Shown one piece after another: positions 9,169 through 17,565 of a DNA stretch of 64,000 bases. Below the pieces are notes generated by a model, which worked only from the letters and a program-made list of their open reading frames with translations, made no database searches and was not told where the DNA came from. Every line of letters begins with the position of its first letter. Position 1 is the stretch's first letter. The translations under genes were made by a program, and so were the position numbers. The DNA comes from Streptomyces sp. NBC_01231 (lineage in GTDB: Bacteria; Actinomycetota; Actinomycetes; Streptomycetales; Streptomycetaceae), in NCBI GenBank assembly GCA_035999765.1, contig CP108521.1:7688001-7752000 (forward strand). The letters run 5' to 3'.

Positions 9169-9348
9169 TCACCCCGAACAGGCCGTGCGCTGCGCTTCCT
9201 GCCACTCGCACACCGGACACAGCGTGATCCCCTTGTACGACTCCGGGTACTCCGTCGGCTTCCGGCACAGCACGCACTCCGCGTACGGCTGCCCGTCCGC
9301 CTGCGGCGGCTTCCCGCTCTCGCCGATCGTGCGGTGGTCCTCGCTCAT
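9169..9348 (-). CDS. Small zinc-ribbon-like protein (59 residues)
   Basis: A complete 59-codon gene from ATG 9348 to TGA 9169. Two CxxC knuckles are visible, C25-V-L-C28 and C44-P-V-C47, spaced as in a zinc ribbon, with an extra Cys at 57. The sequence between them is conserved in character (RKPTEYPESYKGITL). The function is unknown; a structural zinc site is inferred. It lies 66 bp beyond the Rieske oxidoreductase stop region, between two opposing transcription units. Confidence 0.72.
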   Translation of the reverse strand: MSEDHRTIGESGKPPQADGQPYAECVLCRKPTEYPESYKGITLCPVCEWQEAQRTACSG

Positions 9349-9414
9349 GTCTCCAGCGTAGGACGGCCGGCCCCGGCCAGTTCCGGGTTCCGGCCGGACG
9401 CGGCTCCCGCCCGC

Positions 9415-10935
9415 TCAGATCTCCCGCTGCTCCAGCGGCCGGACCGCCGGCCCCTGGACCACCTTGCCGTCCGTGTCGAAGCGCGACCCGTGGCAGGGGC
9501 ACTCCCAGGCGCGCTCGGCGGTGTTGAACGCGACCAGGCAGCCCAGATGGGTGCAGCGCGCGGAGAGGGCGTGCAGATGGCCGGCCTCGTCCCGGTAGAC
9601 CGCGAGCCGGCCGCCGTCGGTGCGGACGACGGCGCCCTCGCCGGGCGGCAGGGACTCGACCGGCGGCGAGGGCCGCAGCCGGTCACCGACGAAGTGGCGG
9701 GCGACCTCCGCCTGCGTCTTGAGGAACGACGGCGCCTCGCGCACCGTCGAGCGCAGTCGCCGCGGGTCGTACAGCTCGCTCCACGCGGACCCCTCGCCGG
9801 TGATCAGCGAGGTGAGCAGCCGGCCCGCCATCATCCCGCCGCTCAGTCCCCAGCCGCCGAAGCCGGTGGCCAGGTAGGTGTGGTGCGCGCCCGGGTGCAT
9901 CGGGCCGACCAGCGGGACGGTGTCCGTGGGGTCGTTGTCCTGGGTGGCCCAGGCGTGCGTGAGGGTGACGTCGGCGAAGTGCTCGGCCGCCCAGTCGGCC
10001 AGGTGCCGGAAGCGCGCGCGGGTGTTGCCGGTGCCGGGCGTGAAGTGCTCCCCGGTGACCACCAGGAGGCGCTCCCCGGCCCCGCCGGACGGTGCCGTAC
10101 GGACCGAACGCGTGCCCTCGTCCGGCGTGATGTACATGCCCTCCGGGTCGCGGTCCGCGGCCATCGTCCCGGCGACGACCAGCTCACGACGCGGGGAGAG
10201 CCGGGTGAACAGCAGGGACCGGTCGAAGACCGGGTAGTGCGTGGCGACCACCACGTCCCGCGCGGTCACCGTCGCCCCCGTGTCGGTGGTCAGCCGGCAC
10301 GGCCGGCCCTCCTCCAGCCCGACGACCGTGGTGTGCTCGTAGACGTGCGCACCCCGCGCCACCAGGTCCTCGGCGAGGGCCAGCAGATACCTGCGCGGAT
10401 GGATCTGGGCCTGCCCGGTGACCTTCACGGCGCCCGCCACCGGGAACGGCAGCCCGGTCTCCGTCACGAACGACGCCGGCAGCCCGGCCTCGTGCGCCGC
10501 CTTCGCCTCGGCCTGCAGCTCCTGCACCCGGTCCGGGTCACGGGAGTACGTGAAGGCGCTCCGGCGCTCCCAGTCGCAGTCCACGCCGAGCTCGTCCGCG
10601 ATCTCCGCGGCCCGCTCGATCGCCTCGGTCTGCGAGCGGGCGTACAGCCGGGCTCCCTCGGGGCCGCGGGTGCGCCGCAGCTTGTCGTAGATCAGGGTGT
10701 GCAGGGCGGTGAGCTTGGCGGTGGTGTGCCCGGTGACGCCGGCCGCGACCCGGTCGGCCTCCAGCACCGCCACCTGCCGGCCGGCCCGCGCGAGCTCCCA
10801 CGCCGTGCTCAGTCCGGCGACCCCGGCGCCGATGACGGCCACGTCCACCGTGAGGTCGTCGGCCAGTGCGGGGCGCTGTGGACCAGGCGCGGTCTGGAGC
10901 CAGTACGAGCCGCTGACGTGCGGGTTCTCGGTCAT
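9415..10935 (-). CDS. FAD-dependent oxidoreductase with C-terminal Rieske [2Fe-2S] domain
   Basis: 506 residues. The N-terminal DAO-type fold starts with the dinucleotide motif VIGAGVAGLSTAWELA (about residues 33-48) and has the family block GHTTAKLTALH. The last 90 residues are a Rieske domain with ligands in CTHLGC and CPCHGSRF. The substrate is not predictable: such proteins are widespread in actinomycetes and are usually annotated only by fold. The ATG at 10935 gives a full FAD domain. The gene is followed by the zinc-ribbon gene region on the same strand. Confidence 0.92.
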   Translation of the reverse strand: MTENPHVSGSYWLQTAPGPQRPALADDLTVDVAVIGAGVAGLSTAWELARAGRQVAVLEADRVAAGVTGHTTAKLTALHTLIYDKLRRTRGPEGARLYARSQTEAIERAAEIADELGVDCDWERRSAFTYSRDPDRVQELQAEAKAAHEAGLPASFVTETGLPFPVAGAVKVTGQAQIHPRRYLLALAEDLVARGAHVYEHTTVVGLEEGRPCRLTTDTGATVTARDVVVATHYPVFDRSLLFTRLSPRRELVVAGTMAADRDPEGMYITPDEGTRSVRTAPSGGAGERLLVVTGEHFTPGTGNTRARFRHLADWAAEHFADVTLTHAWATQDNDPTDTVPLVGPMHPGAHHTYLATGFGGWGLSGGMMAGRLLTSLITGEGSAWSELYDPRRLRSTVREAPSFLKTQAEVARHFVGDRLRPSPPVESLPPGEGAVVRTDGGRLAVYRDEAGHLHALSARCTHLGCLVAFNTAERAWECPCHGSRFDTDGKVVQGPAVRPLEQREI

Positions 10936-10981
10936 GCGGGCCGAGTACCCCGTCCGGACCGGTTCACCGCCCGAGCAGTCG

Positions 10982-11017
10982 CCGACGGTCCGCCCCGACG
11001 TCGAGGCGGACCGTCGG
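10982..11017 (-). terminator. Hairpin terminator after phoX
   Basis: A perfect 13-bp stem (10982-10994 with 11005-11017) and a 10-base loop lie seven bases beyond the PhoX stop. There is no U-run, as is usual in Streptomyces. Confidence 0.75.
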
Positions 11018-11023
11018 ACAGGG

Positions 11024-12391
11024 CTACCTTCGCCACGGTCCCCTCACCGCGAACGTCGTTCCGGGCGTGTAGCAGTTCACGTACATCGTCTCGCCGTCGG
11101 GGGAGAAGGTCACTCCGGCGAACTCGCCCCACTCCGGTTTCTCGGGGGTCCCGATGTTCTGGCGGCCCCGTGCCATTGGGTACACCTCGCCGCGCCGGGT
11201 GACGCCGAAGACGTGCTGGGCGCCGTTGCCGTCCTCGCAGACCATCAGGCCGCCGCTGGGGGCGAGACAGATGTTGTCCGGGGACTCGCCCGGCAGCTGG
11301 ACGTCGGTGTCCGGTCCGAAGACGATCACCAGGGTCAGCCGTCGCGCCGACGGGTCGTAACGCCAGATCTGACCGAAGTGGTCGGCCGCCGAACCCTCCG
11401 CGCTGTGCGCGAACGACGACACGAAGTAGACGCTCTTCCCGCCCCAGTAGCAGCCCTCCAGCTTCTGCGCGTGCGTGATGCCCTTCGGGCCGAAGTCCTG
11501 GAGGCGGACCGGGGTTTCGGCGGCGAGCGGGTCCGGCACGTCGACCCACTCGATGCCCTCGAACATGGCGCCCGTCTCCTGGATCGAGGACAGGTCGGGT
11601 ACGCCGGGCACCCGCATCGCCTGGAGCCGGCCGCCCGCGCGCAGCGAACCCGTGCCGCCCAGCGGCTTCTCGGGCAGGAAGCGGTAGAAGAGGCCGAAGG
11701 GCTTGAGGAAGGCGTCCTCGGTCTCGTAGACGACGCCCCGCTTCGGGTCGACGGCGATCGCCTCGTGCTGGAAGCGGCCCATCGCGGTCAGCGGGACCGC
11801 GCCCGAGCGGTGCGGGTCGACCGGGTCGACCTCGAAGATGAAGCCGTGGTCCTTGGTGTAGCCGTTGGTGCCGGCCTTGTCCTCGGTCTCCTCGCAGGTC
11901 AGCCAGGTGCCCCAAGGGGTGGGCCCGCCGGCGCAGTTGACGGCCGTACCGCCGATCGCGACCCGCTCCGACAGCACGTCGCCCCGGGAGTCCAGCGTGA
12001 GGGCCGTACAGCCGCCCTTGCCCGACGGGTCGTAGGTGAGGCCCTTGACCGTCGGGACGGGGAGGGTGGCCGTGTTGCGGTTCTCGTGGTTGCGGACCAG
12101 GTGGACGCGACCGTGTCTGCCGGGGAAGGCCGACATGCCGTCGTGGTTCGAGGGGACCTTGCCCTCGCCGGAGCGGAGCGGGTCGCCCTCGCGGGAGAGG
12201 ACCTTGTAGCGGAAACCCTTCGGCAGATCCAGCAGGCCCTTCGGGTCGGGGACCAGGGGACCGTAGCCGGTGTGGCCGAGGGACTGTGCGGCGGCGGTGC
12301 CCGCGAAGAGTTCGGGGAGGGCTCCCGTGAAGGCGATGCCCAATCCCAGGGCGCCGGACCGGGCAAGGACGTGACGTCGTGTTGCGGACAT
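11024..12391 (-). CDS. PhoX-family secreted alkaline phosphatase (DUF839)
   Basis: 455 residues. A twin-arginine signal peptide (SATRRHVLARSGALGLG, cleavage near AAAQS at about 36) sends the folded enzyme out by the Tat route. The rest is the PhoX/DUF839 beta-propeller, with NHDGMSAFPG, LVRNHENR and GGTAVNCAGGPTPWGTWLTCEE, the last block typical of the family. PhoX enzymes use iron and calcium to release phosphate from organic esters. No PHO-box-like direct repeat was seen upstream, so phosphate control is not supported by the sequence. Confidence 0.9.
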   Translation of the reverse strand: MSATRRHVLARSGALGLGIAFTGALPELFAGTAAAQSLGHTGYGPLVPDPKGLLDLPKGFRYKVLSREGDPLRSGEGKVPSNHDGMSAFPGRHGRVHLVRNHENRNTATLPVPTVKGLTYDPSGKGGCTALTLDSRGDVLSERVAIGGTAVNCAGGPTPWGTWLTCEETEDKAGTNGYTKDHGFIFEVDPVDPHRSGAVPLTAMGRFQHEAIAVDPKRGVVYETEDAFLKPFGLFYRFLPEKPLGGTGSLRAGGRLQAMRVPGVPDLSSIQETGAMFEGIEWVDVPDPLAAETPVRLQDFGPKGITHAQKLEGCYWGGKSVYFVSSFAHSAEGSAADHFGQIWRYDPSARRLTLVIVFGPDTDVQLPGESPDNICLAPSGGLMVCEDGNGAQHVFGVTRRGEVYPMARGRQNIGTPEKPEWGEFAGVTFSPDGETMYVNCYTPGTTFAVRGPWRR

Positions 12392-12482
12392 GGCGGTGCG
12401 ACCTTCCTGCTGGCGGACAGGAACTGTGACGCCGCTGTGTCTATCACCTGGGTCGGGCTCGCGGAACCACGCGCGTAGCGTG

Positions 12483-13259
12483 TCAACGGTCCGCCGGGTG
12501 TTCCTGCGCCCTTTCCAGGAAGCGCAACAGCTCCACCGGGAAGGGCAGGACCAGCGTGGAGTTCTTCTCGGCGGCGACCGCCACGATCGTCTGCAGCAGC
12601 CGCAACTGGAGGGCCGAGGGGGTGTCCTCCATCTGCTGGGCGGCCTCGGCGAGCTTCCTGGATGCCTGGAGTTCGGCGTCCGCGTTGATGATCCGGGCCC
12701 GCCGCTCGCGGTCCGCCTCGGCCTGCCGGGCCATGGAACGCTTCATCGTGTCCGGCAGCGAGACGTCCTTGATCTCCACACGGTCGATCTGGACGCCCCA
12801 GCCGACGGCCGGACTGTCGATCATCAGCTCCAGGCCCTGGTTGAGCTTCTCGCGGTCGGACAGCAGGTCGTCCAGATCGCTCTTGCCGATGATCGAACGC
12901 AGCGAGGTCTGCGCCATCTGCGAGACCGCGAACCGGTAGTCCTCGACCTGGACGAGGGCGTTGGCCGCGTCGACCACCTTGAAGTACACGACGGCGTCCA
13001 CCCGCACGGTCACGTTGTCGCGGGTGATGCCCTCCTGGCCCGGCACCGGCATCGTGACGATCTGCATGTTCACCTTGTACAGCCGCTCGACGAACGGCAC
13101 CACCGTCGTGAATCCCGGCGACCGTACGTCACCGGCGAGCCGTCCGAGGCGGAAGACCACGCCGCGCTCGTACTGCTTGACGACCCGCGCCGCCGCGGAG
13201 ATGTACACGATCCCGGCGGCACCGGCGGCCACGGCCGCCGTCACAAGCTCCTGGAGCAT
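12483..13259 (-). CDS. SPFH-domain membrane protein, stomatin/slipin-like
   Basis: 258 residues: one N-terminal membrane segment (about residues 5-22), then an SPFH/band-7 domain (VVKQYERGVVFRLGRL, NVTVRVDAVVYFKV, RSIIGKSDLDDLLSDRE) and a helical C-terminal region rich in Ala/Glu/Gln that should form a coiled coil (ADRERRARIINADAELQASRKLAEAA). Stomatins organise membrane microdomains and often work with NfeD proteases, but no nfeD is next to it. It reads alone, bounded by the PhoX gene downstream and a strong hairpin upstream. Confidence 0.92.
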   Translation of the reverse strand: MLQELVTAAVAAGAAGIVYISAAARVVKQYERGVVFRLGRLAGDVRSPGFTTVVPFVERLYKVNMQIVTMPVPGQEGITRDNVTVRVDAVVYFKVVDAANALVQVEDYRFAVSQMAQTSLRSIIGKSDLDDLLSDREKLNQGLELMIDSPAVGWGVQIDRVEIKDVSLPDTMKRSMARQAEADRERRARIINADAELQASRKLAEAAQQMEDTPSALQLRLLQTIVAVAAEKNSTLVLPFPVELLRFLERAQEHPADR

Positions 13260-13310
13260 CCCGACCTCCTCGGGAAGAGGTCTGCTGTGTCTGCTCCTGC
13301 AACGATATGC

Positions 13311-13356
13311 CCGGTGCCTGGTCCGGGGCCATGACAGGCCCCGGACCAGGCACCGG
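13311..13356 (-). terminator. Strong hairpin terminator of the carbonic anhydrase-SulP operon
   Basis: A perfect 20-bp GC-rich stem (13311-13330 with 13337-13356) and a six-base loop ATGACA stand 66 bp beyond the SulP stop and 52 bp before the stomatin start. This is the strongest hairpin I found in the window. Confidence 0.85.
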
Positions 13357-13421
13357 TGCGACTACGGAGCGGTGGTCTTCACCGACTCCTCCATCGACTC
13401 CTCGACGGACTTCGTGAGGGA

Positions 13422-14927
13422 CTACGCCGTGGTGACTTTCACCGGCTCGGGCTCCGGCTCGGTGACCCGGACCGGTTCCGTACCGACCGCGCTGTGCCGT
13501 TCGGCCCAGTTCTCCAGTGCCGTACGGCAGGCGTGGTCCAGGTGGTGCAGCCCGGACAGGTCGAGCTCGACCGGGCGGTCCTGGGGCAGCGCCTCCAGGC
13601 TGTCGAGGATCTTCGGCAGCCTCAGGAAGGTCGCGTTGCCCGACAGATGCGCCTGGACGGGGCCGGCGCCCTTGTCGACGACCTCCATCTTGAGGTGCGA
13701 GGCCTCCCAGGCGGTCTTGACGACGGACAGCGCCAGACCGATCAGTACGCCCTCGAACATGTTCACCGCGACGATGGACACGGCCGTGACCATCAGGATC
13801 AGTGCCTCGCCACGGTGGCCCCGCCACAGCGAGACGATCTCGCGGAAGGGGATCAGCTTCCAGCCCGCGTGGACCAGGATGCCGGCGAGCGCGGGCAGCG
13901 GGATCAGTGCCAGGGTCGACGGCAGCAGCACCGCGAACAGCACCAGCCACACACCGTGCATCACCCGGGACGCCTTGGTCTTGGCGCCCGCCTGGACGTT
14001 GGCGGAGCTGCGCACGATGACCGCGGTCATCGGCAGCGCGCCGAGCGCGCCGCACACCGCGTTGCCCGCGCCCTGGGCCATGAGCTCCTTGTCGTACTGG
14101 GTGCGCGGACCGTCGTGCAGGCGGTCCACCGCGGCCGCGCTGAACAGACTCTCGGCGGAGGCGATCAGGGTGAAGGCGATGATCGTGCCGAAGATGGCCG
14201 GGTTGGCCAGCTCGCCGAAGGCGTCCATGCCGGGCGGTTGGATGGAGTCCAGCAGGCCGTTCACCTCGACGGTGGCGATCGGCAGACCGAACACCTGCGT
14301 GACCGCCGTGGCCAGGACGACCGAGGCGAGCGCGCCGGGGACCGTCCGTACCTGCTTCGGGAGCCGCTTCCACAGCACCATCACCGCGATCGCGCCGGCA
14401 CCGACCGCGAGCGAGGCGAGCGCCTCGGTGCTGCCGAGCGCGTCGGCCGCGGCCCCGGGCAGCCCCAGGATCTTGTCGAGGCCGGAGGTGGGGGCCTTCA
14501 GGCCCGCCGCCGAGTACAGCTGGCCGGCGATGAGCACGAGGCCGATGCCGGCCAGCATGCCCTCGACGACCGAGACGGATATCGCCCGGAACCAGCGCCC
14601 CAGCTTCAGGGCGCCCATGATGAGCTGGAGCAGGCCGGCGGCCAGCACGATCACACCGAGCGCGGGCAGTCCGAACTCGTTCACCGCCTCGAAGACGAGG
14701 ACGGTCAGACCCGCCGCGGGCCCCGAGACCTGGAGGCTGCTGCCCCGCATCAGGCCGGTGACGAGGCCGCCGACGATGCCGGTGACGAGCCCGAGCTCGG
14801 CCGGCACCCCGGAGGCGACGGCCACGCCGACGCACAGCGGCAGCGCGACCAGGAAGACGACGAGGGAGGCGGCGAAGTCCTGCCTCAGATAAGGGAACTT
14901 GCTTCGGTTCTCCACGGCGGCCCTCAC
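13422..14927 (-). CDS. SulP-family inorganic anion transporter
   Basis: 501 residues with 10 or more membrane segments (SLVVFLVALPLCVGVAVASG, GLVTGIVGGLVTGLMRGSSL, AAGLTVLVFEAV and later ones), the SulP helix-3 motif QVSGPAAGLTVLV, and a C-terminal STAS-like region (residues about 390-490, DLSGLHHLDHACRTALENWA). The start is a GTG overlapping the carbonic anhydrase stop as GTGA. Pairing with a carbonic anhydrase is known for bicarbonate-carrying SulP proteins, so bicarbonate is a likelier cargo than sulfate. An in-frame extension of 19 codons follows the TAG stop. Confidence 0.9.
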   Translation of the reverse strand: MRAAVENRSKFPYLRQDFAASLVVFLVALPLCVGVAVASGVPAELGLVTGIVGGLVTGLMRGSSLQVSGPAAGLTVLVFEAVNEFGLPALGVIVLAAGLLQLIMGALKLGRWFRAISVSVVEGMLAGIGLVLIAGQLYSAAGLKAPTSGLDKILGLPGAAADALGSTEALASLAVGAGAIAVMVLWKRLPKQVRTVPGALASVVLATAVTQVFGLPIATVEVNGLLDSIQPPGMDAFGELANPAIFGTIIAFTLIASAESLFSAAAVDRLHDGPRTQYDKELMAQGAGNAVCGALGALPMTAVIVRSSANVQAGAKTKASRVMHGVWLVLFAVLLPSTLALIPLPALAGILVHAGWKLIPFREIVSLWRGHRGEALILMVTAVSIVAVNMFEGVLIGLALSVVKTAWEASHLKMEVVDKGAGPVQAHLSGNATFLRLPKILDSLEALPQDRPVELDLSGLHHLDHACRTALENWAERHSAVGTEPVRVTEPEPEPVKVTTA

Positions 14928-15502
14928 AGTGCGCGGTAGGTGTCGGAGGAAACGTCATGGGTCAGGACCGACCCGGTGTGCACCTCGTAGTACCAGGCGT
15001 GCAAGGTCAGTTGATCCTCCGCCAGCTTCTTCTCGATGAACGGGTAGGAGCGCAGCCGCAGTACCTGGGCCAGGACGTGGCTCTGCACTCCCTCGGCCAC
15101 ACACGGGTCCTCGACCGCGCCCGTCGGGCGCGGGGTGGCGTGTGTGAGCCAGTCGCGCACGGCCGGTACGGAGGTCAGGTCGTCGCCGCGGACCAGGGCG
15201 CCGACGGCACCGCAGTGCGAGTGGCCGCAGACCACGATGTCGCGGACGCCCAGCACCTCCACGGCGTACTCGATGGTGGCAGCCTCGCTGGTGGGGTGCT
15301 CGGAGGCGTACGGGGGGACGATGTTGCCCGCGGTGCGCAGTTCGAAGAGCTCGCCGGGACGGGCGCCCGTGATCAGCGCCGGGACGACCCGGGAATCGGA
15401 GCAGGTGATGAACAGGACCTGCGGGGACTGGCCTTGGGCCAGCTGGGCGAACTCCTCAGGGCGCTGTCCGAACGTGCGGGCGTTGTCGATGAGGGGCTGC
15501 AT
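14924..15502 (-). CDS. Beta-class carbonic anhydrase
   Basis: 192 residues, matching the compact bacterial beta class. Zinc ligands and the catalytic dyad are visible: C34-S-D36-S-R38 (CSDSRV), H94 and C97 (GHSHCGAV). The enzyme interconverts CO2 and bicarbonate in the cytoplasm. AGGAGGAG precedes the ATG at 15502. Translationally coupled to the SulP transporter (four-base overlap), so the pair probably supplies bicarbonate to carboxylases or balances pH. Confidence 0.94.
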   Translation of the reverse strand: MQPLIDNARTFGQRPEEFAQLAQGQSPQVLFITCSDSRVVPALITGARPGELFELRTAGNIVPPYASEHPTSEAATIEYAVEVLGVRDIVVCGHSHCGAVGALVRGDDLTSVPAVRDWLTHATPRPTGAVEDPCVAEGVQSHVLAQVLRLRSYPFIEKKLAEDQLTLHAWYYEVHTGSVLTHDVSSDTYRAL

Positions 15503-15581
15503 ATGTGGTGACTCCTCCTGGCGCGCCGAAGGCGCGTCGGGCTTACATGACAGAGGGTGGGGGGTAATTACTGCTCTGCTG

Positions 15582-15974
15582 TCAGCAGCGGAAGACCTGG
15601 AGTGCGGCCGGAGAGTGCGCTGTCGAGGGTCTCGACAGGTGGAACGCGCCGGGCGGCACTTGTTCGCGCGCGTCCGCCCGGGCCTGAGCCGGCGCCGGGC
15701 GCGCGGACCCCTCGGGGACCAGGTCGACGGCGCGATGCCGGTCGCGGGTGTGCAGGGGACCGGTCGGGTCTCCCTCGGTACCGCAGTGTCGGTGCGTGGC
15801 GATCTCGTCACGCAGCGCCTTCCCCGGGTGTTTGATTCCGGGCTGAGCTTTGGCCACTGCTTGACGGGGTGTATGCGCGGTTGCGAAGGACGCGGCGGGT
15901 GCGAAGAACTGGAGGGCGAGGAGGGCGGCGGTGAGCAGAGCCAACGCGGTGCGTACCGGTGTACCTCGGAACAT
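15582..15974 (-). CDS. Small secreted protein of unknown function
   Basis: 130 residues. Residues 1-34 form a clear signal peptide (TALALLTAALLALQFFAPAASF, cleavage near ATAHT). The mature part is hydrophilic, His/Arg/Pro-rich and without known domains; it has two Cys (in HRHCGTEGD and at the very end, FRC) that could pair. GGAGGGG six bases before the ATG fixes the start. The carbonic anhydrase gene follows 79 bp downstream on the same strand. The promoter region carries a palindromic operator. Confidence 0.72.
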   Translation of the reverse strand: MFRGTPVRTALALLTAALLALQFFAPAASFATAHTPRQAVAKAQPGIKHPGKALRDEIATHRHCGTEGDPTGPLHTRDRHRAVDLVPEGSARPAPAQARADAREQVPPGAFHLSRPSTAHSPAALQVFRC

Positions 15975-16009
15975 GTGCCCCCCTCCAGGCAAGTTGCGTC
16001 TCCGGCCCA

Positions 16010-16038
16010 TCTCTAGTCCGGACCAACGGTTGGTCAAT
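16010..16038 (-). promoter_or_regulatory. Promoter with embedded TetR-like operator for the secreted protein gene
   Basis: On the minus strand TTGACC (16038-16033) and TAGAGA (16015-16010) are separated by exactly 17 bp, placing the transcription start near 16003, about 29 bp before the ATG. Between and over them lies the palindrome GACCAAC-C-GTTGGTC (16021-16035), of the size and type bound by TetR-family repressors. No regulator gene is adjacent. Confidence 0.6.
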
Positions 16039-16056
16039 TGCAGGTCAAGAAACACA

Positions 16057-16086
16057 TTAACCCGGCAAAGACATTTGCTGGGTTAA
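16057..16086. repeat. Long inverted repeat TTAACCC...GGGTTAA
   Basis: Arms of 13 bases (16057-16069 and 16074-16086) match at 12 positions, with a GACA loop. The arms are AT-rich at the ends, unlike the GC-rich terminators here, and the element lies about 20 bp upstream of the secreted protein promoter, so an operator is as likely as a structured RNA. Confidence 0.6.
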
Positions 16087-16177
16087 CTTAACGTTTCGAG
16101 CTGAAGAGAGGCTGAAGCGTGCGCGCTGGGTGGCGTGAACCGGCTCTTGATCTTGGGGAGTCGGTGGGGTAAGAGCG

Positions 16178-16208
16178 GAGGGGACCGATCGGTGAGATCG
16201 GTCCCCTC
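16178..16208 (-). terminator. Hairpin terminator after zapE
   Basis: A perfect 13-bp stem (GAGGGGACCGATC, 16178-16190, with 16196-16208) and a five-base loop stand about 75 bp past the ZapE stop. Confidence 0.8.
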
Positions 16209-16218
16209 AGTCACGTCT

Positions 16219-16267
16219 GTCAGGTTTGTCAGGCCGTCAGGTCTGTCCGGTCTGTCCGGCTGTCAGG
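16219..16267. repeat. Six short tandem copies of GTCMGG
   Basis: GTC(A/C)GG recurs at 16219, 16228, 16236, 16245, 16254 and 16262, with spacings of 9, 8, 9, 9 and 8. The block lies between the ZapE stop and its terminator. Role unknown. Confidence 0.6.
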
Positions 16268-16282
16268 AGTTGATCGGCGGGA

Positions 16283-17398
16283 TCAGCTCGACTCGACGAG
16301 CCCCTTGGCGTCCCGGGCCAGAGCGGTCAGGCGCGAGATCGCACGGAAGTACTTCTTGCGGTAGCCGCCGTTCAGCATCTCCTCGCTGAACAGTCGGTCG
16401 AAGGGCGCACCCGAGGCCAGGACCGGGACTTCACGGTCGTAGAGCCGGTCCGCGAGGACGACGAGCCTGAGGGCCGTCGACTGGTCGGGCACAGCCTGGA
16501 CGCCGGTGAGACAGACCGCCCGCAGGTCGTCGGTCAGGGCGCCGTAGCGGCTCGGGTGGACGCGGGCGAGGTGCTCCAGCAACTGCGGGAAGGCGTCCAG
16601 TGAGGCGCCCGGCGTGGCCAGCGCGGCCTGGGTGACCTGCTCGTCGCTGTAGGGCGCCGGGGCCTCGGGCAGGCCGCGGTGGCGGTAGTCCTCGCCGTCG
16701 ATGCGCAGCGCGTGGAAGTGCGCGGACAGGCCCTGGATCTCACGCAGGAAGTCGGCGGACGCGAAGCGGCCCTCGCCGAGCTTGCCCGGCAGGGTGTTGG
16801 AGGTGGCGGCGAGGGCGACACCCGCGTCGACCAGCTTGCCGAGCAGGGTCGAGACGAGAACGGTGTCGCCGGGGTCGTCCAGCTCGAACTCGTCGATGCA
16901 CAGCAGACGGTGACCGGAGAGGGTCTGGACGGTCTTCTGGAAGCCGAGGGCGCCGACGAGGTTGGTGAGCTCGACGAAGGTGCCGAACGCCTTGAGCGCG
17001 GGCTCGGCCGGGGTGGCGTGCCAGAGGGAGGCGAGCAGGTGGGTCTTGCCGACGCCGTATCCGCCGTCGAGGTAGACACCGCGGGGGCCGGCGGGGGTCC
17101 GGGGCGCCTTGGGCCTGCCGAAGCCGAGGAAGCCGCCGCGCCGGCCGGCGCCGGTGGCGTGCGCGCCGCCGAGTCCGGCGGCGAAGGACTCGAGGACCCC
17201 GACCGCCTCCGTCTGGCTCGGCTGGTTCGGGTCCGGGATGTACGTACTGAAACGCACCGAGTCGAACCGCGGCGGCGGCACCATCTCGGCGACCAGCCGA
17301 TCCGCGGGGACATGCGGCTCACGGGCGCACAGGGACAGCGGGGCGGCGTCGGCTATGGAGCCGAATCCGGACGCGGCGGGGGTGGTAGACACGGTCAC
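16283..17398 (-). CDS. zapE: Cell division protein ZapE (AFG1-like ATPase)
   Basis: 371 residues. Walker A is GGYGVGKTHLLASL, Walker B is LLCIDEFELDDPGD and sensor-like TSNTLPGKLGEGRF follows, the standard ZapE/AFG1 order. ZapE is an ATPase acting at the Z-ring in other bacteria; its role in Streptomyces is less clear. The start is uncertain: GTG at 17398 or 17392, neither with a good ribosome-binding site. It is divergent from the RibD-like gene with 167 bp between them. Confidence 0.88.
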   Translation of the reverse strand: MTVSTTPAASGFGSIADAAPLSLCAREPHVPADRLVAEMVPPPRFDSVRFSTYIPDPNQPSQTEAVGVLESFAAGLGGAHATGAGRRGGFLGFGRPKAPRTPAGPRGVYLDGGYGVGKTHLLASLWHATPAEPALKAFGTFVELTNLVGALGFQKTVQTLSGHRLLCIDEFELDDPGDTVLVSTLLGKLVDAGVALAATSNTLPGKLGEGRFASADFLREIQGLSAHFHALRIDGEDYRHRGLPEAPAPYSDEQVTQAALATPGASLDAFPQLLEHLARVHPSRYGALTDDLRAVCLTGVQAVPDQSTALRLVVLADRLYDREVPVLASGAPFDRLFSEEMLNGGYRKKYFRAISRLTALARDAKGLVESS

Positions 17399-17565
17399 CC
17401 ATGCTAGGCCCTGTGGGAGCGGGCCGGATGGCCGCTTCGGTGGGGCCGGAGGCGCCCGCGGGGCGGCGCCGCACCGGTGGTTTGGCCCCTGGGCCCGCCA
17501 GGGCGGCCCGAACGTCCGGGCTTTCGGGACGTGAGGTTTCCCGTCCGCGTGGAACACTCCACGGC

